Assembly (NCBI RefSeq): GCF_000834655.1
Contig: NZ_JXQQ01000030.1
Span: 57,227-121,226 of the forward strand
Origin: Variovorax paradoxus
GTDB lineage: Bacteria > Pseudomonadota > Gammaproteobacteria > Burkholderiales > Burkholderiaceae_C
Direction of reading: 5' to 3'
Length of the DNA stretch: 64,000 nucleotides
The stretch's first letter is position 1. Every line of letters starts with the position of its first letter. Below, piece after piece: positions 41,185 through 49,653 of the stretch. A program made the position numbers and the translations under genes. Under the pieces are notes generated by a model that made no database searches, was not told the DNA's origin, and saw only the letters and a program-made list of their open reading frames with translations.

Positions 41185-42503
41185 TTCAACTCTTCCTTGC
41201 GGATGCGCACGATCGGCTCGAGCACGGTCGGCAGCGCCTGAAGCTCGGCCAGCACGTCATCGACGGTGCCTTCGCGCGCGTCGTGCGTGAGGATGATGAG
41301 GTCGGTCTGCGTGGAACCCTCGCCGCCCACTTCGTCGGCTTCGCGCTGCAGCACCGCGTCGATGCTGATGCCGGCGGTGGCCAGGAGGCCCGTCACCTTG
41401 GCGAGCACGCCGGCCTGGTCGGCCACGCGAAGGCGCAGGTAGTAGCTCGTGACGACCTCGGCCATGGGCAGCACCTTCAGGTCGCTCATCGCATCGGGGT
41501 GGAACGCCAGGTGCGGCACGCGGTGTGCGGCGTCGGCCGTGTGCAGGCGGGTGATGTCGACCAGGTCGGCGATCACCGCGCTGGCGGTCGGCTCGCTGCC
41601 GGCGCCCTTGCCGTAGTAGAGCGTGGTGCCGACGGCATCGCCGTGCACGACCACCGCGTTCATCGCGCCTTCGACGTTGGCCAGCAGGCGCTTGGACGGC
41701 ACGAGCGACGGATGCACGCGCAGCTCGATGCCCTTGGCCGTGCGCTTGGTGATGCCCAGCAGCTTGATGCGGTAGCCCAGCTGCTCGGCGTACTTGATGT
41801 CCTGCGCGGCGAGCTTGGTGATGCCTTCGATGTGGGCCTTGTCGAACTGCACTGGGATCCCGAACGCGATGGCGCTCATCAGCGTGACCTTGTGGCCGGC
41901 GTCGACGCCTTCGATGTCGAAGGTAGGGTCGGCTTCGGCGTAGCCCAGGCGCTGGGCTTCCTTCAGCACGGTGGCGAAGTCCAGGCCCTTGTCGCGCATC
42001 TCGGACAGGATGAAGTTGGTCGTGCCGTTGATGATGCCGGCCAGCCACTGGATGCTGTTGGCCGTGAGGCCTTCGCGCAGCGCCTTGATGATCGGGATAC
42101 CGCCGGCGACGGCCGCCTCGAAGGCCACCATCACGCCCTTGGCATGCGCGGCCGCGAAGATCTCGGTGCCATGCACCGCGAGCAGCGCCTTGTTGGCCGT
42201 GACCACATGCTTGCCGGCCGCGATGGCTTCGAGCACCAGCTGCTTGGCGACGCCGTAGCCGCCGATCAGTTCGATGACGATGTCGATCTCGGGGTTGGCA
42301 ATGATCTCGCGCGCATCGGCCACCACCTTGACGCCTTCGCCGGCCACTTCGCGGGCACGGGCGGTGTCCAGGTCGGCCACCATCGTGATCTCGATGCCGC
42401 GGCCGGCGCGGCGCTTGATTTCTTCCTGATTGCGCTGGAGCACCTTGAAGGTGCCGCTGCCGACCGTGCCTGCGCCGAGCAAGCCTACTTGGATGGGTTT
42501 CAT
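41181..42503 (-). CDS. hom: homoserine dehydrogenase
   Basis: 440-residue NAD(P)-dependent enzyme reducing aspartate semialdehyde to homoserine, first step shared by threonine and methionine. Nucleotide site GLLGAGTVGSGT, then VVTANKALLAVHG, GIINGTTNFILSEM and FEAAVAGGIPIIK; C-terminal ACT domain from about residue 355 (YYLRLRVADQAGVLAKV) for threonine feedback. ATG 42503 gives the usual MKPIQVG start; ATG 42521 would add six residues, neither with a clear ribosome site. It stands 95 bp after alaA. Confidence 0.96.
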   Translation of the reverse strand: MKPIQVGLLGAGTVGSGTFKVLQRNQEEIKRRAGRGIEITMVADLDTARAREVAGEGVKVVADAREIIANPEIDIVIELIGGYGVAKQLVLEAIAAGKHVVTANKALLAVHGTEIFAAAHAKGVMVAFEAAVAGGIPIIKALREGLTANSIQWLAGIINGTTNFILSEMRDKGLDFATVLKEAQRLGYAEADPTFDIEGVDAGHKVTLMSAIAFGIPVQFDKAHIEGITKLAAQDIKYAEQLGYRIKLLGITKRTAKGIELRVHPSLVPSKRLLANVEGAMNAVVVHGDAVGTTLYYGKGAGSEPTASAVIADLVDITRLHTADAAHRVPHLAFHPDAMSDLKVLPMAEVVTSYYLRLRVADQAGVLAKVTGLLATAGISIDAVLQREADEVGGEGSTQTDLIILTHDAREGTVDDVLAELQALPTVLEPIVRIRKEELK

Positions 42504-42598
42504 TGGGAGAGTCGCGCTCATGGCGTTGATGGTTTGGATGGGGGGCAGCCTTCAGGCAGCGACGGCAAGGCGACGGCACATGCCGCCGCCAGCGGATT

Positions 42599-43831
42599 TC
42601 ACTTTCCCGTCTTGCGGCGCAGGCGGTACTGCTCCAGGAACTTCGCGATGCGGTTGATGGCCTCGCGCAGGTCGTCCTCGTGGGGCAGGAACACGATGCG
42701 GAAATGGTCCGGCGTGGCCCAGTTGAAGCCGGTGCCCTGCACCAGCATCACGCGCGTTTCCTTGAGGAGCTCGAGGAAGAACTGGCGGTCGTCGGCGATC
42801 GGATAAACCTCGGGGTCGAGCCTTGGGAACATGTAGAGCGCGGCGCTCGGCTTGACGCAGGTCACGCCCGGAATGGCGGTGATCAGTTCGTAGGCCAGGT
42901 CGCGCTGGCGGCGCAGGCGCCCGCCGTCGCAGACCAGGTCGTTGATGCTCTGGTAACCGCCCAGGGCCGTCTGGATGGCCCATTGGCCCGGGACGTTGGC
43001 GCACAGGCGCATGTTCGAGAGCATGTTCAGCCCCTCGATGTAGTCCTGGGCTGCACGCTTGTCGCCCGAGACCACGACCCAGCCCGCGCGGTAGCCGCAG
43101 GAGCGATAGCTCTTGGAGAGCGAGTTGAAGGTGAGCGTAAGCACATCGGTCGACAGGCTGGCGATGGCGGTGTGCTTGACGCCGTCGTACAGCACCTTGT
43201 CGTAGACCTCGTCGGCGAAGATCACGAGGCCGTGTTCGCGTGCGATGGCCACGATGCTCTTGAGCAGCTCGTCGGAATAGAGCGCGCCGGTCGGGTTGTT
43301 CGGGTTGATGACCACGATGCCCTTGGTGCGGGGCGTGATCTTGGCGCGGATGTCCTCCAGGTTGGGCATCCAGCCGTTGGCCTCGTCGCACAGGTAGTGC
43401 ACCGGCGTGCCGCCCGAGAGGCTGGTGGAAGCGGTCCACAAAGGGTAGTCGGGGGCCGGCAGGAGCAGTTCGTCGCCGTCGTCGAGCAGCGCGTTCGTGG
43501 ACATGGCGATCAGCTCGCTCGCACCATTGCCCAGGTAGATGTCGTCCAGCGTGACGCCGGCAATGCCCTGCTTCTGGGTCTCGTGCATCACCGCCTTGCG
43601 CGCGGCGAAGACGCCCTTGCTGTCGGAATAGCCCGCCGAGTTCGGCAGGTTACGGATCATGTCCTGCTGGATTTCCTCGGGCGCATCGAAGCCGAACACG
43701 GCCAGATTGCCGATATTGAGCTTGATGATCTTCTGGCCGTCCTCTTCCATCTGCTTGGCGGCGTCCATGATGGGACCGCGGATGTCGTAGAGGACGTTGG
43801 CCAGCTTGGCCGATTTCTTGAGCTGCTTCAA
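42599..43831 (-). CDS. alaA: alanine transaminase-type PLP aminotransferase (AlaA-like)
   Basis: 410-residue class I aminotransferase. INPNNPTGALYSDELL, DEVYDKVLYDG and NSLSKSYRSCGYRAGW with the PLP Lys fit AlaA/YfbQ, which makes alanine from pyruvate and glutamate. Its place upstream of hom-thrC is a common Burkholderiales arrangement and links pyruvate-derived amino acids with the aspartate family. N terminus KQLKKSAKLANVLYDIRGP is diagnostic of AlaA. Other aromatic or branched substrates cannot be excluded. Confidence 0.9.
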   Translation of the reverse strand: MKQLKKSAKLANVLYDIRGPIMDAAKQMEEDGQKIIKLNIGNLAVFGFDAPEEIQQDMIRNLPNSAGYSDSKGVFAARKAVMHETQKQGIAGVTLDDIYLGNGASELIAMSTNALLDDGDELLLPAPDYPLWTASTSLSGGTPVHYLCDEANGWMPNLEDIRAKITPRTKGIVVINPNNPTGALYSDELLKSIVAIAREHGLVIFADEVYDKVLYDGVKHTAIASLSTDVLTLTFNSLSKSYRSCGYRAGWVVVSGDKRAAQDYIEGLNMLSNMRLCANVPGQWAIQTALGGYQSINDLVCDGGRLRRQRDLAYELITAIPGVTCVKPSAALYMFPRLDPEVYPIADDRQFFLELLKETRVMLVQGTGFNWATPDHFRIVFLPHEDDLREAINRIAKFLEQYRLRRKTGK

Positions 43832-43930
43832 AAGGCCCTCCCGGGCGTGTTTACTCGAGGGTCAAAGGCCCCTGCAGGCCTCGTGTCACTGGGGAAAACC
43901 TATAATTTGACCACAGTTCCCAGCGACCAG

Positions 43931-44314
43931 ATGAAGCTCCAGCCCGACAAATCCGACGCCCAGTCCCTCACCGCACACGGCCCCGGCTGGGTCGCGATCA
44001 ACAACGAAAAGGTCGAGGGAAGCGTGGTGGTCGGCTCCCGTGGCGAGCGTTTCGAGTGGAACTGCACCCGATTCGACGAAATCGGCCCGGAACATTTCGC
44101 GCAACTGGCGGGATTGGGGGCCGAACTGATTATTTTCGGCAGCGGAACCCGCATCCGCTTTCCGCAGCCCGCCTGGCTCCAGCCCCTGATGGCGCAGCGC
44201 ACCGGCGTAGAGACCATGGACACCCCGGCGGCCTGCCGGACCTACAACATCCTGGCCGGCGAAGGCCGGCATGTGATCGCTGCCCTGCTGGTCGAGAGCC
44301 CGTCGTCTGACTGA
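43931..44314 (+). CDS. Mth938-like domain protein (DUF498/NDUFAF3-like)
   Basis: 127 residues. The sequence GSVVVGSRGERFEWN, FGSGTRIRFPQP and GVETMDTPAACRTYNILAGEGRHVIAALL matches the Mth938-like fold, related to the complex I assembly factor NDUFAF3. Bacterial members lack a proven role. A consensus TATAAT lies at 43901-43906, 25 bp upstream of the ATG, without a clear -35. It precedes the peroxiredoxin gene by 135 bp on the same strand. Confidence 0.83.
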   Translation: MKLQPDKSDAQSLTAHGPGWVAINNEKVEGSVVVGSRGERFEWNCTRFDEIGPEHFAQLAGLGAELIIFGSGTRIRFPQPAWLQPLMAQRTGVETMDTPAACRTYNILAGEGRHVIAALLVESPSSD

Positions 44315-44449
44315 GAGGGGTATTTTCGGGGTAAAATAGCGGGTTGCGAACAGGCCAGCTACCCCAAAGTTAGCAACGACCAATCCTCCGCGCATCGAGT
44401 CGGCCCCGAAGAACTCGATCCACGGAATCTAACGGAGAAAACAAGTTTC

Positions 44450-44926
44450 ATGGCGATCGTTGTCAACAAACCCATTCCTGAATTCGACGCCAACGCCACG
44501 GGCGGCCTCAAGGTCTCGAATACCTCGCATCTCGGCCACGTGCTGGTCATGTATTTTTACCCGAAAGATAACACCCCGGGTTGCACCACCGAAGCCATGC
44601 AGTTTCGCGACCGCTACAAGGACTTCGAAAAGGCCGGTGCCACCGTTTTCGGCGTCTCGCGTGACAACATGAAGTCGCACGACGAGTTCAAGGCCAAGCT
44701 CGAGCTGCCCTTCGAACTGATCGCCGACACCGAAGAAAAAATGTGCCACATGTTCGGCGTGGTCAAGAACAAGATCATGTACGGCAAGAAGGTCAAGGGC
44801 ATCGAACGCAGCACCTTCCTGATCGGCGCCGACGGCATCCTGAAGGCCGAATGGCGCGGGCTCAAGGTTCCGGGTCACGTCGACGACGTGCTCAAGGCAG
44901 TCAAGGCGCTCAAGAAGGCCGCCTGA
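44450..44926 (+). CDS. bcp: thioredoxin-dependent peroxiredoxin, BCP/PrxQ family
   Basis: 158-residue thiol peroxidase. The peroxidatic Cys45 is in NTPGCTTEAM. E. coli Bcp has a resolving Cys50 here; this protein has Met50, so the only other Cys is Cys99 (EEKMCHMF), also present in E. coli Bcp. It may therefore form an atypical 45-99 bond or act as a 1-Cys enzyme. AGGAGA-like sequence (CGGAGAAAA) precedes the ATG. A terminator follows 150 bp downstream. Confidence 0.92.
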   Translation: MAIVVNKPIPEFDANATGGLKVSNTSHLGHVLVMYFYPKDNTPGCTTEAMQFRDRYKDFEKAGATVFGVSRDNMKSHDEFKAKLELPFELIADTEEKMCHMFGVVKNKIMYGKKVKGIERSTFLIGADGILKAEWRGLKVPGHVDDVLKAVKALKKAA

Positions 44927-45077
44927 TCGCAGCAAGAAGTGCCAGCTTGCGCTTTGCGCGATTTGCGTGGGGAATGCCCAACGCAGCGCGTAAAAGCAGC
45001 AAAGAGCCTCTGGCGCATCAACTGCGGTGTGCATAATGGCTTCATGCCGTTGAGCTCCACGACCGCATCCCCCGAAC

Positions 45078-45107
45078 AAAGCCGCCTTGGTCTTCAGGCG
45101 GCTTTTT
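45078..45107 (+). terminator. intrinsic terminator between the peroxiredoxin and PhoH genes
   Basis: Nine-bp stem AAAGCCGCC/GGCGGCTTT (45078-45086, 45097-45105), 10-nt loop, followed by TTCGTTTTC. It ends the peroxiredoxin transcript, about 150 nt past its stop. No gene was recognised in 44927-45077. Confidence 0.8.
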
Positions 45108-45146
45108 CGTTTTCTGGTTTCCACTTTCCTGCGAGCGACCTCCCAC

Positions 45147-46934
45147 ATGCCATTGCCTCCCGCCCCCACGAAACGCGCCGCATTGCTCTCGCCGGACGCG
45201 ATCGACGCGCCCGCCCGGTCCTCGCACAGGGGGTCGCGACGATCCGGCGACCAGCGCGCTGACGAAACCGCCTCGAACGGCCCGCAGCCGCTGGAGTTGT
45301 TCGACAACCTGAATTCCGAAGCAGCCGGCGGCGGCGAAAACGCGCGTCCGTCGCGCCGCGCCAAATCCCGGCCGGCCCCTGCCCCCGCTCCCGCTCCGCA
45401 GCAACAGGCCGCCATCCAGGTCGAGACGCGGGTTCCCACGGCGCCCGCCCCGGTCCATGCGCCGGCGCCCGCAGCGGCCGCGCCCCAGGCTCCGGCGCGC
45501 CCCAAGCGCAGCAAGTCGAGCGGTCCGGCCAAGCTGTTCGTGCTCGACACGAATGTGCTGCTGCACGACCCGATGTGCCTGTTCCGGTTCGAGGAACACG
45601 ACATCTTCCTGCCGATGATCGTGCTGGAAGAGCTCGACGGCCACAAGAAGGGCACCACCGAAGTCGCCCGCAACGGCCGCCAGACCAGCCGCACGCTCGA
45701 CGCGCTGGCCGGCGCGCAGGACGCGGACATCGACAAGGGCCTGAAGCTGGACACCACCGGCCACCGCGAAGCCGGCGGGCGCCTGTTCTTCCAGACCGCG
45801 CCGCTCGACTACTCCCTGCCGATCAGCCTGCCCCAGGGCAAGGCCGACAACCAGATCCTGGGCGTCGTGCACGCGCTGCGTGACGAGTACGCCAAGGACC
45901 GCCCGGGCAAGCCGAAGCAGGAAGTGGTGCTGGTGTCCAAGGACATCAACATGCGCGTCAAGGCTCGCGCACTGGGCCTGGCCGCCGACGACTACCAGAA
46001 CGACAAGACGCTGGAAGACGGCGACTTGCTCTACGCAGGCTCGCTCGCCCTCCCGCCTGACTTCTGGACCCGCCAGAGCAAGACCGTCGAGAGCTGGCAG
46101 AGCGGCAGCAACACCTTCTACCGGATCAGCGGCCCGCTGGTGCCCAACCTGTACATCAACCAGTTCGTCTTCTTCGAGGCGCCCGGCGAGCCGAGCATGT
46201 ACGCGCGCGTCACCGAGATCCGCGACAAGACCGCAGTGCTCAAGACGCTCAAGGACTACAGCTCGGGCAAGAACGCGGTCTGGGGCGTGAACACGCGCAA
46301 CCGCGAGCAGAACTTCGCGATGAACCTGCTCATGGACCCGGAGATCGACTTCGTCACGCTGACCGGCACCGCCGGCACCGGCAAGACCCTGATGGCGCTG
46401 GCCTCGGGCCTCACGCAGGTGCTGGACGACCGCCGCTACACCGAGATCATCATGACCCGCGCGACGGTGAGCGTGGGCGAGGACATCGGCTTCCTGCCCG
46501 GCACAGAGGAAGAAAAGATGGGCCCCTGGATGGGCGCACTGGACGACAACCTCGAGTTCCTGGCCAAGGGCGACGGCGGCGGCGCCGGCGAGTGGGGCCG
46601 CGCGGCCACCAACGAGCTGATCCGCAGCCGCATCAAGGTCAAGAGCATGAACTTCATGCGCGGGCGCACCTTCCTGAACAAGTACGTGATCATCGACGAG
46701 GCGCAGAACCTGACGCCCAAGCAGATGAAGACGTTGATCACGCGGGCCGGCCCGGGCACCAAGATCATCTGCATGGGCAACCTCGCGCAGATCGACACGC
46801 CGTACCTCACGGAAGGCTCTTCGGGCCTGACCTTCGCGGTCGACAAGTTCAAGGGCTGGCCGCACGGCGGACACATCACGCTGGCGCGCGGCGAACGCTC
46901 GCGCCTGGCCGACTTCGCCAGCGACGTGCTCTAA
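45147..46934 (+). CDS. PIN-domain PhoH-family ATPase (PhoH2-type)
   Basis: 595 residues. Residues 1-125 are a low-complexity Ala/Pro-rich region; then a PIN ribonuclease domain (KLFVLDTNVLLHDPMCLFRF, MIVLEELDGHKKG, VVLVSKDINMRVKARAL) with conserved Asp, and a C-terminal PhoH ATPase domain (FVTLTGTAGTGKTLMALASGL Walker A, FLNKYVIIDEAQNLTPKQMKT Walker B). PIN-PhoH fusions are RNA helicase-nuclease proteins, related to PhoAT/VapBC-like systems. ATG 45147 was chosen; the frame is open earlier. It has its own terminator. Confidence 0.9.
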   Translation: MPLPPAPTKRAALLSPDAIDAPARSSHRGSRRSGDQRADETASNGPQPLELFDNLNSEAAGGGENARPSRRAKSRPAPAPAPAPQQQAAIQVETRVPTAPAPVHAPAPAAAAPQAPARPKRSKSSGPAKLFVLDTNVLLHDPMCLFRFEEHDIFLPMIVLEELDGHKKGTTEVARNGRQTSRTLDALAGAQDADIDKGLKLDTTGHREAGGRLFFQTAPLDYSLPISLPQGKADNQILGVVHALRDEYAKDRPGKPKQEVVLVSKDINMRVKARALGLAADDYQNDKTLEDGDLLYAGSLALPPDFWTRQSKTVESWQSGSNTFYRISGPLVPNLYINQFVFFEAPGEPSMYARVTEIRDKTAVLKTLKDYSSGKNAVWGVNTRNREQNFAMNLLMDPEIDFVTLTGTAGTGKTLMALASGLTQVLDDRRYTEIIMTRATVSVGEDIGFLPGTEEEKMGPWMGALDDNLEFLAKGDGGGAGEWGRAATNELIRSRIKVKSMNFMRGRTFLNKYVIIDEAQNLTPKQMKTLITRAGPGTKIICMGNLAQIDTPYLTEGSSGLTFAVDKFKGWPHGGHITLARGERSRLADFASDVL

Positions 46935-46954
46935 AAATCAAGTAAGCCAACCAA

Positions 46955-46998
46955 GCCCGCGCATGCTCCCCTGGAGCATCGCGGGCCTTTTTTTTTTT
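46955..46998 (+). terminator. strong intrinsic terminator after the PhoH gene
   Basis: Long near-perfect stem (46955-46969 with 46973-46986; one bulged base) and 3-nt loop, then an 11-T run (46988-46998). It lies 20 bp after the PhoH-gene stop. Confidence 0.93.
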
Positions 46999-47091
46999 CG
47001 CCCCGCAATGACAGGCTCCTGACAAGACGTTGTCAGGAGGCGGCTCGCACCATCGAGGCTCCTTCCACACACGACGAAAGAGAACTCCTCC

Positions 47092-47463
47092 ATGCAGAAC
47101 GCGATCACCTGGTTCGAGATTCCGGTCAGCGACCTGGACCGTGCCCAGGCCTTCTACGAAACCGTGCTGGCGCGCAAGCTGCGCCGCGAAAGTCTCGGCG
47201 GCGAGGCCCTGGCTATTTTTCCGTACGACGCCCCAGGCGTCGGCGGCGCCTTGCAGGCGGGTGCAGGAGCCGCTGCGCGCGCGGGCGGGAGCATCCGCAT
47301 CTACCTCGATTGCATGCCCAGCCTCGACGCCGCGCTCTCACGCGTCGAGGCGGCCGGCGGGCAGATCGTGGCCCCCAAATCCGCGCTGCCGCCGGGCATG
47401 GGTTTCATCGCCCACCTGCGCGACACCGAAGGCAACGAAGTCGGCCTGCACGCCCTCGCCTGA
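47092..47463 (+). CDS. VOC-family protein (glyoxalase/bleomycin-resistance fold)
   Basis: 123 residues forming one VOC module pair: ITWFEIPVSDLDRAQAFYETVL at the start and HLRDTEGNEVGLHA at the end, with the family's metal-ligand positions only partly kept (Glu/His). The fold covers lyases, dioxygenases and antibiotic-binding proteins, so function is open. It is the first gene of a compact five-gene run, ending 6 bp before the EVE gene. Confidence 0.85.
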   Translation: MQNAITWFEIPVSDLDRAQAFYETVLARKLRRESLGGEALAIFPYDAPGVGGALQAGAGAAARAGGSIRIYLDCMPSLDAALSRVEAAGGQIVAPKSALPPGMGFIAHLRDTEGNEVGLHALA

Positions 47464-47469
47464 AGCACC

Positions 47470-47919
47470 ATGGCACAGCGCAACTGGATCGCCGTCGCGA
47501 GCGCCGACCATGCCCGGCGCGGGCGTGACCACAAGCCGCTTGGCTTCATGCAGGTCGGCCACGGCAAGCCGGGCCCGCTCAAGCGCGTCGCCGCGGGCGA
47601 CCGCGTGGCCTACTATTCGCCGGCAACGGTCTTCGGCGGCACGGACAAGCTGCAGAGCTTCGTGTCGATCGGCATCGTGCTGCCCGGCGAACCGTACGAA
47701 TTCGACATGGGTGGCGGCTTCACTCCCTGGCGCCGCGACGTGAGCTATGCGGCCTCGCACGAGGCGCCCATCGCGCCGCTGATCGAGCGCCTGGCCTTCA
47801 TCGAGACGCCGAAGCAGTGGGGCTACAAGTTCCGCTTCGGCATGTTCGACGTCACCGACGCGGACATGGCGTTGATCGCCCGGACCATGAAGGCAGACCT
47901 GAAGATGCTCGCCCTTTGA
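47470..47919 (+). CDS. EVE-domain protein
   Basis: 149 residues with the EVE (PUA-like, YTH-related) fold: [47 protein letters not shown] and the aromatic-rich core around [21 protein letters not shown] domains bind modified bases in nucleic acids and are often found near restriction or defence genes. Next to a WYL regulator this is of interest, but no restriction enzyme is seen here. Confidence 0.82.
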   Translation: MAQRNWIAVASADHARRGRDHKPLGFMQVGHGKPGPLKRVAAGDRVAYYSPATVFGGTDKLQSFVSIGIVLPGEPYEFDMGGGFTPWRRDVSYAASHEAPIAPLIERLAFIETPKQWGYKFRFGMFDVTDADMALIARTMKADLKMLAL

Positions 47920-47971
47920 ACTGAACCATCCAAACATCGCAGATACAAGAGAAAGAGAAGGAGAAGAAGCC

Positions 47972-48430
47972 ATGGACCCCACTCGCCAACACAACGATGC
48001 CTTCCGGGTCGCCGGCCTCACGGCCCGCACGACCAACCGCGAAGAAAGCGATCCCGCCACGGCCCGCATCGGTGCGCTGTGGGGCCGCTTCTTCGGCGAG
48101 CAGACCTACGAGTCGACGCCGCACCGCACGAGCGACACGCGCATCTTCGGCGTCTACTCCGCCTACGAATCCGATGCCCATGGCCCGTTCGACATCTCCG
48201 TCGGCGTGGCCGTCTCGGACGGGGCGGACAGCGTGGCCATCGAGGCCGGCGACTACCTGGTATTCAATGGCCAGGGCGAGATGCCGCAGATGGTGATCGC
48301 CACCTGGCAGCGCATCTGGCAGTATTTCGAGGCGCACCCGGAAATCGTGCGCCGCTACCGCAGCGATTTCGAAGCCTACGATGGGCCGGACAAGGTGGCG
48401 ATCCACATCGGAGTCTCCGCAATTTCATGA
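47972..48430 (+). CDS. GyrI-like / effector-binding domain protein
   Basis: 152 residues resembling the GyrI/Bacterial effector-binding (AraC_E_bind) domain: FRVAGLTARTTNREE, IGALWGRFF, SDTRIFGVYSAYESDAHGPFDISVGVAV, YLVFNGQGEMPQMVIATWQRIW. Such single-domain proteins bind small ligands or, in E. coli SbmC, protect gyrase. No DNA-binding part is present. Its stop overlaps the next ATG (ATGA), so they are coupled. Confidence 0.78.
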   Translation: MDPTRQHNDAFRVAGLTARTTNREESDPATARIGALWGRFFGEQTYESTPHRTSDTRIFGVYSAYESDAHGPFDISVGVAVSDGADSVAIEAGDYLVFNGQGEMPQMVIATWQRIWQYFEAHPEIVRRYRSDFEAYDGPDKVAIHIGVSAIS

Positions 48431-48891
48431 GCATGAAGAAGAGCTGGCGCGACAGGCTCGCCAGCTACCCGCACCTGCCGACCGTCAAGGAGATCCCTTC
48501 GCCGATGCGAAAGCGCCATGGCGAAGGGACCATCGCCACGCCCTCCCCGCGCGAGGTCGAGGAGGCGATGCGCGGCGTGCCCGAGGGCCGGCTCGCGACC
48601 GTGATGGGCATAGGCGAGGACATCGCGGTGCGCCACCGCGCCACCATCGGCTGCACCGTGACCACGGCCATCTTTGCGCACATGGTCGCGCACGCCGCCG
48701 AGGATTCGAAAGCGGAAGACCGTACGCCGTACTGGCGCACCCTCAAGATCGGCGGCGAACTCAACCCAAAGTACCCCGGCGGCATCGAAGCGCAGATGGC
48801 CAGGCTCGAAGCCGAGGGCCACACGGTCGTGCAGCGCGGCAAGCGCTACTTCGTCGAGGACTTCGCCAAGAAGCTCTCCAGAACGCGCTGA
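48427..48891 (+). CDS. MGMT-like (alkyltransferase-like) domain protein
   Basis: 154 residues. Conserved blocks GRLATVMGIGEDIAVRH, TIGCTVTTAIFAHMVAHAAED and TPYWRTLKIGGELNPKYPGG resemble a family annotated as methylated-DNA-cysteine methyltransferase-related. The catalytic PCHR motif of true MGMT is absent; the Cys in TIGCTV is the only candidate. It could bind alkylated or modified DNA like ATL proteins. It overlaps both neighbours by stop/start (ATGA and TGATG). Confidence 0.65.
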   Translation: MSMKKSWRDRLASYPHLPTVKEIPSPMRKRHGEGTIATPSPREVEEAMRGVPEGRLATVMGIGEDIAVRHRATIGCTVTTAIFAHMVAHAAEDSKAEDRTPYWRTLKIGGELNPKYPGGIEAQMARLEAEGHTVVQRGKRYFVEDFAKKLSRTR

Positions 48892-49637
48892 TGCGACGCG
48901 CCGACCGCCTCTTCCAGCTCGTGCAGCTCATCCGAGGGCGCCGGCTCACCACGGCCGCGTTTCTTGCGCAGCGCCTGGAGGTCTCGGAGCGCACGGTGTA
49001 CCGCGACGTGGCCGACCTGCAGCATCAGGGCGTGCCGATCGAGGGCGAAGCCGGCGTGGGCTACCGGCTGGGTGTGGGTTTCGAACTGCCGCCGCTGATG
49101 TTCACGCAGGATGAGGCTTCGGCGCTCGTGGCTGCGGCGCGCCTCGCGCAGAGCTGGGTCGATCCGGCGCTGGCGCGCGACATCGAATCGGGGCTTGGCA
49201 AGATTCTCTCGGTGCTGCCGCCGGCCGCGCGCGTCTCGGCGGAAGCGCTGGCGCTCTATGCGCCGGCGCTGGGGCTGGACGACGTCATGGGTGCCCGGCT
49301 GCAGGCCTTGCGCGAGGCCGTGCAGGCGCGTCAGAAGCTGCGCCTCAATTACCGGGACGTGTCGGGCGATGCCAGCGAGCGCACGGTGCGGCCGCTCGGC
49401 TGCTTCTATTGGGGGAAGGTCTGGACGCTCTCGACCTGGTGCGAACTGCGCAACGACTTCCGCGGCTTTCGCGTCGACCGCATGGACGCGGTCGAAGTGC
49501 TGCCCGATCGATTCCGCGACGAACCGGGCAAGACGCTGGCCGACCTGCTGCGCCAGGTGAAGGCCCAGCAGGTCGAGACGACGCCACCGGACCCCCAGAC
49601 ATGGGCGTCGAAGTCCGAAGGTCCTTCAGCGTCTTGA
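48891..49637 (+). CDS. YafY-type WYL-domain transcriptional regulator
   Basis: 248 residues. N-terminal winged HTH (FQLVQLIRGRRLTTAAFLAQRLEVSERTVYRDVADLQ, residues about 5-55), then a WYL domain around residues 140-200 (KLRLNYRDVSGDASERTVRPLGCFYWGKVWTLSTW). WYL domains bind nucleic acid or cyclic-nucleotide type ligands and often govern stress, phage-defence or repair genes. Coupled by TGATG to the MGMT-like gene. It probably controls the VOC-EVE-GyrI-MGMT run, inferred from position. Confidence 0.88.
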   Translation: MRRADRLFQLVQLIRGRRLTTAAFLAQRLEVSERTVYRDVADLQHQGVPIEGEAGVGYRLGVGFELPPLMFTQDEASALVAAARLAQSWVDPALARDIESGLGKILSVLPPAARVSAEALALYAPALGLDDVMGARLQALREAVQARQKLRLNYRDVSGDASERTVRPLGCFYWGKVWTLSTWCELRNDFRGFRVDRMDAVEVLPDRFRDEPGKTLADLLRQVKAQQVETTPPDPQTWASKSEGPSAS

Positions 49638-49653
49638 CCTCGCTACGCTCACG

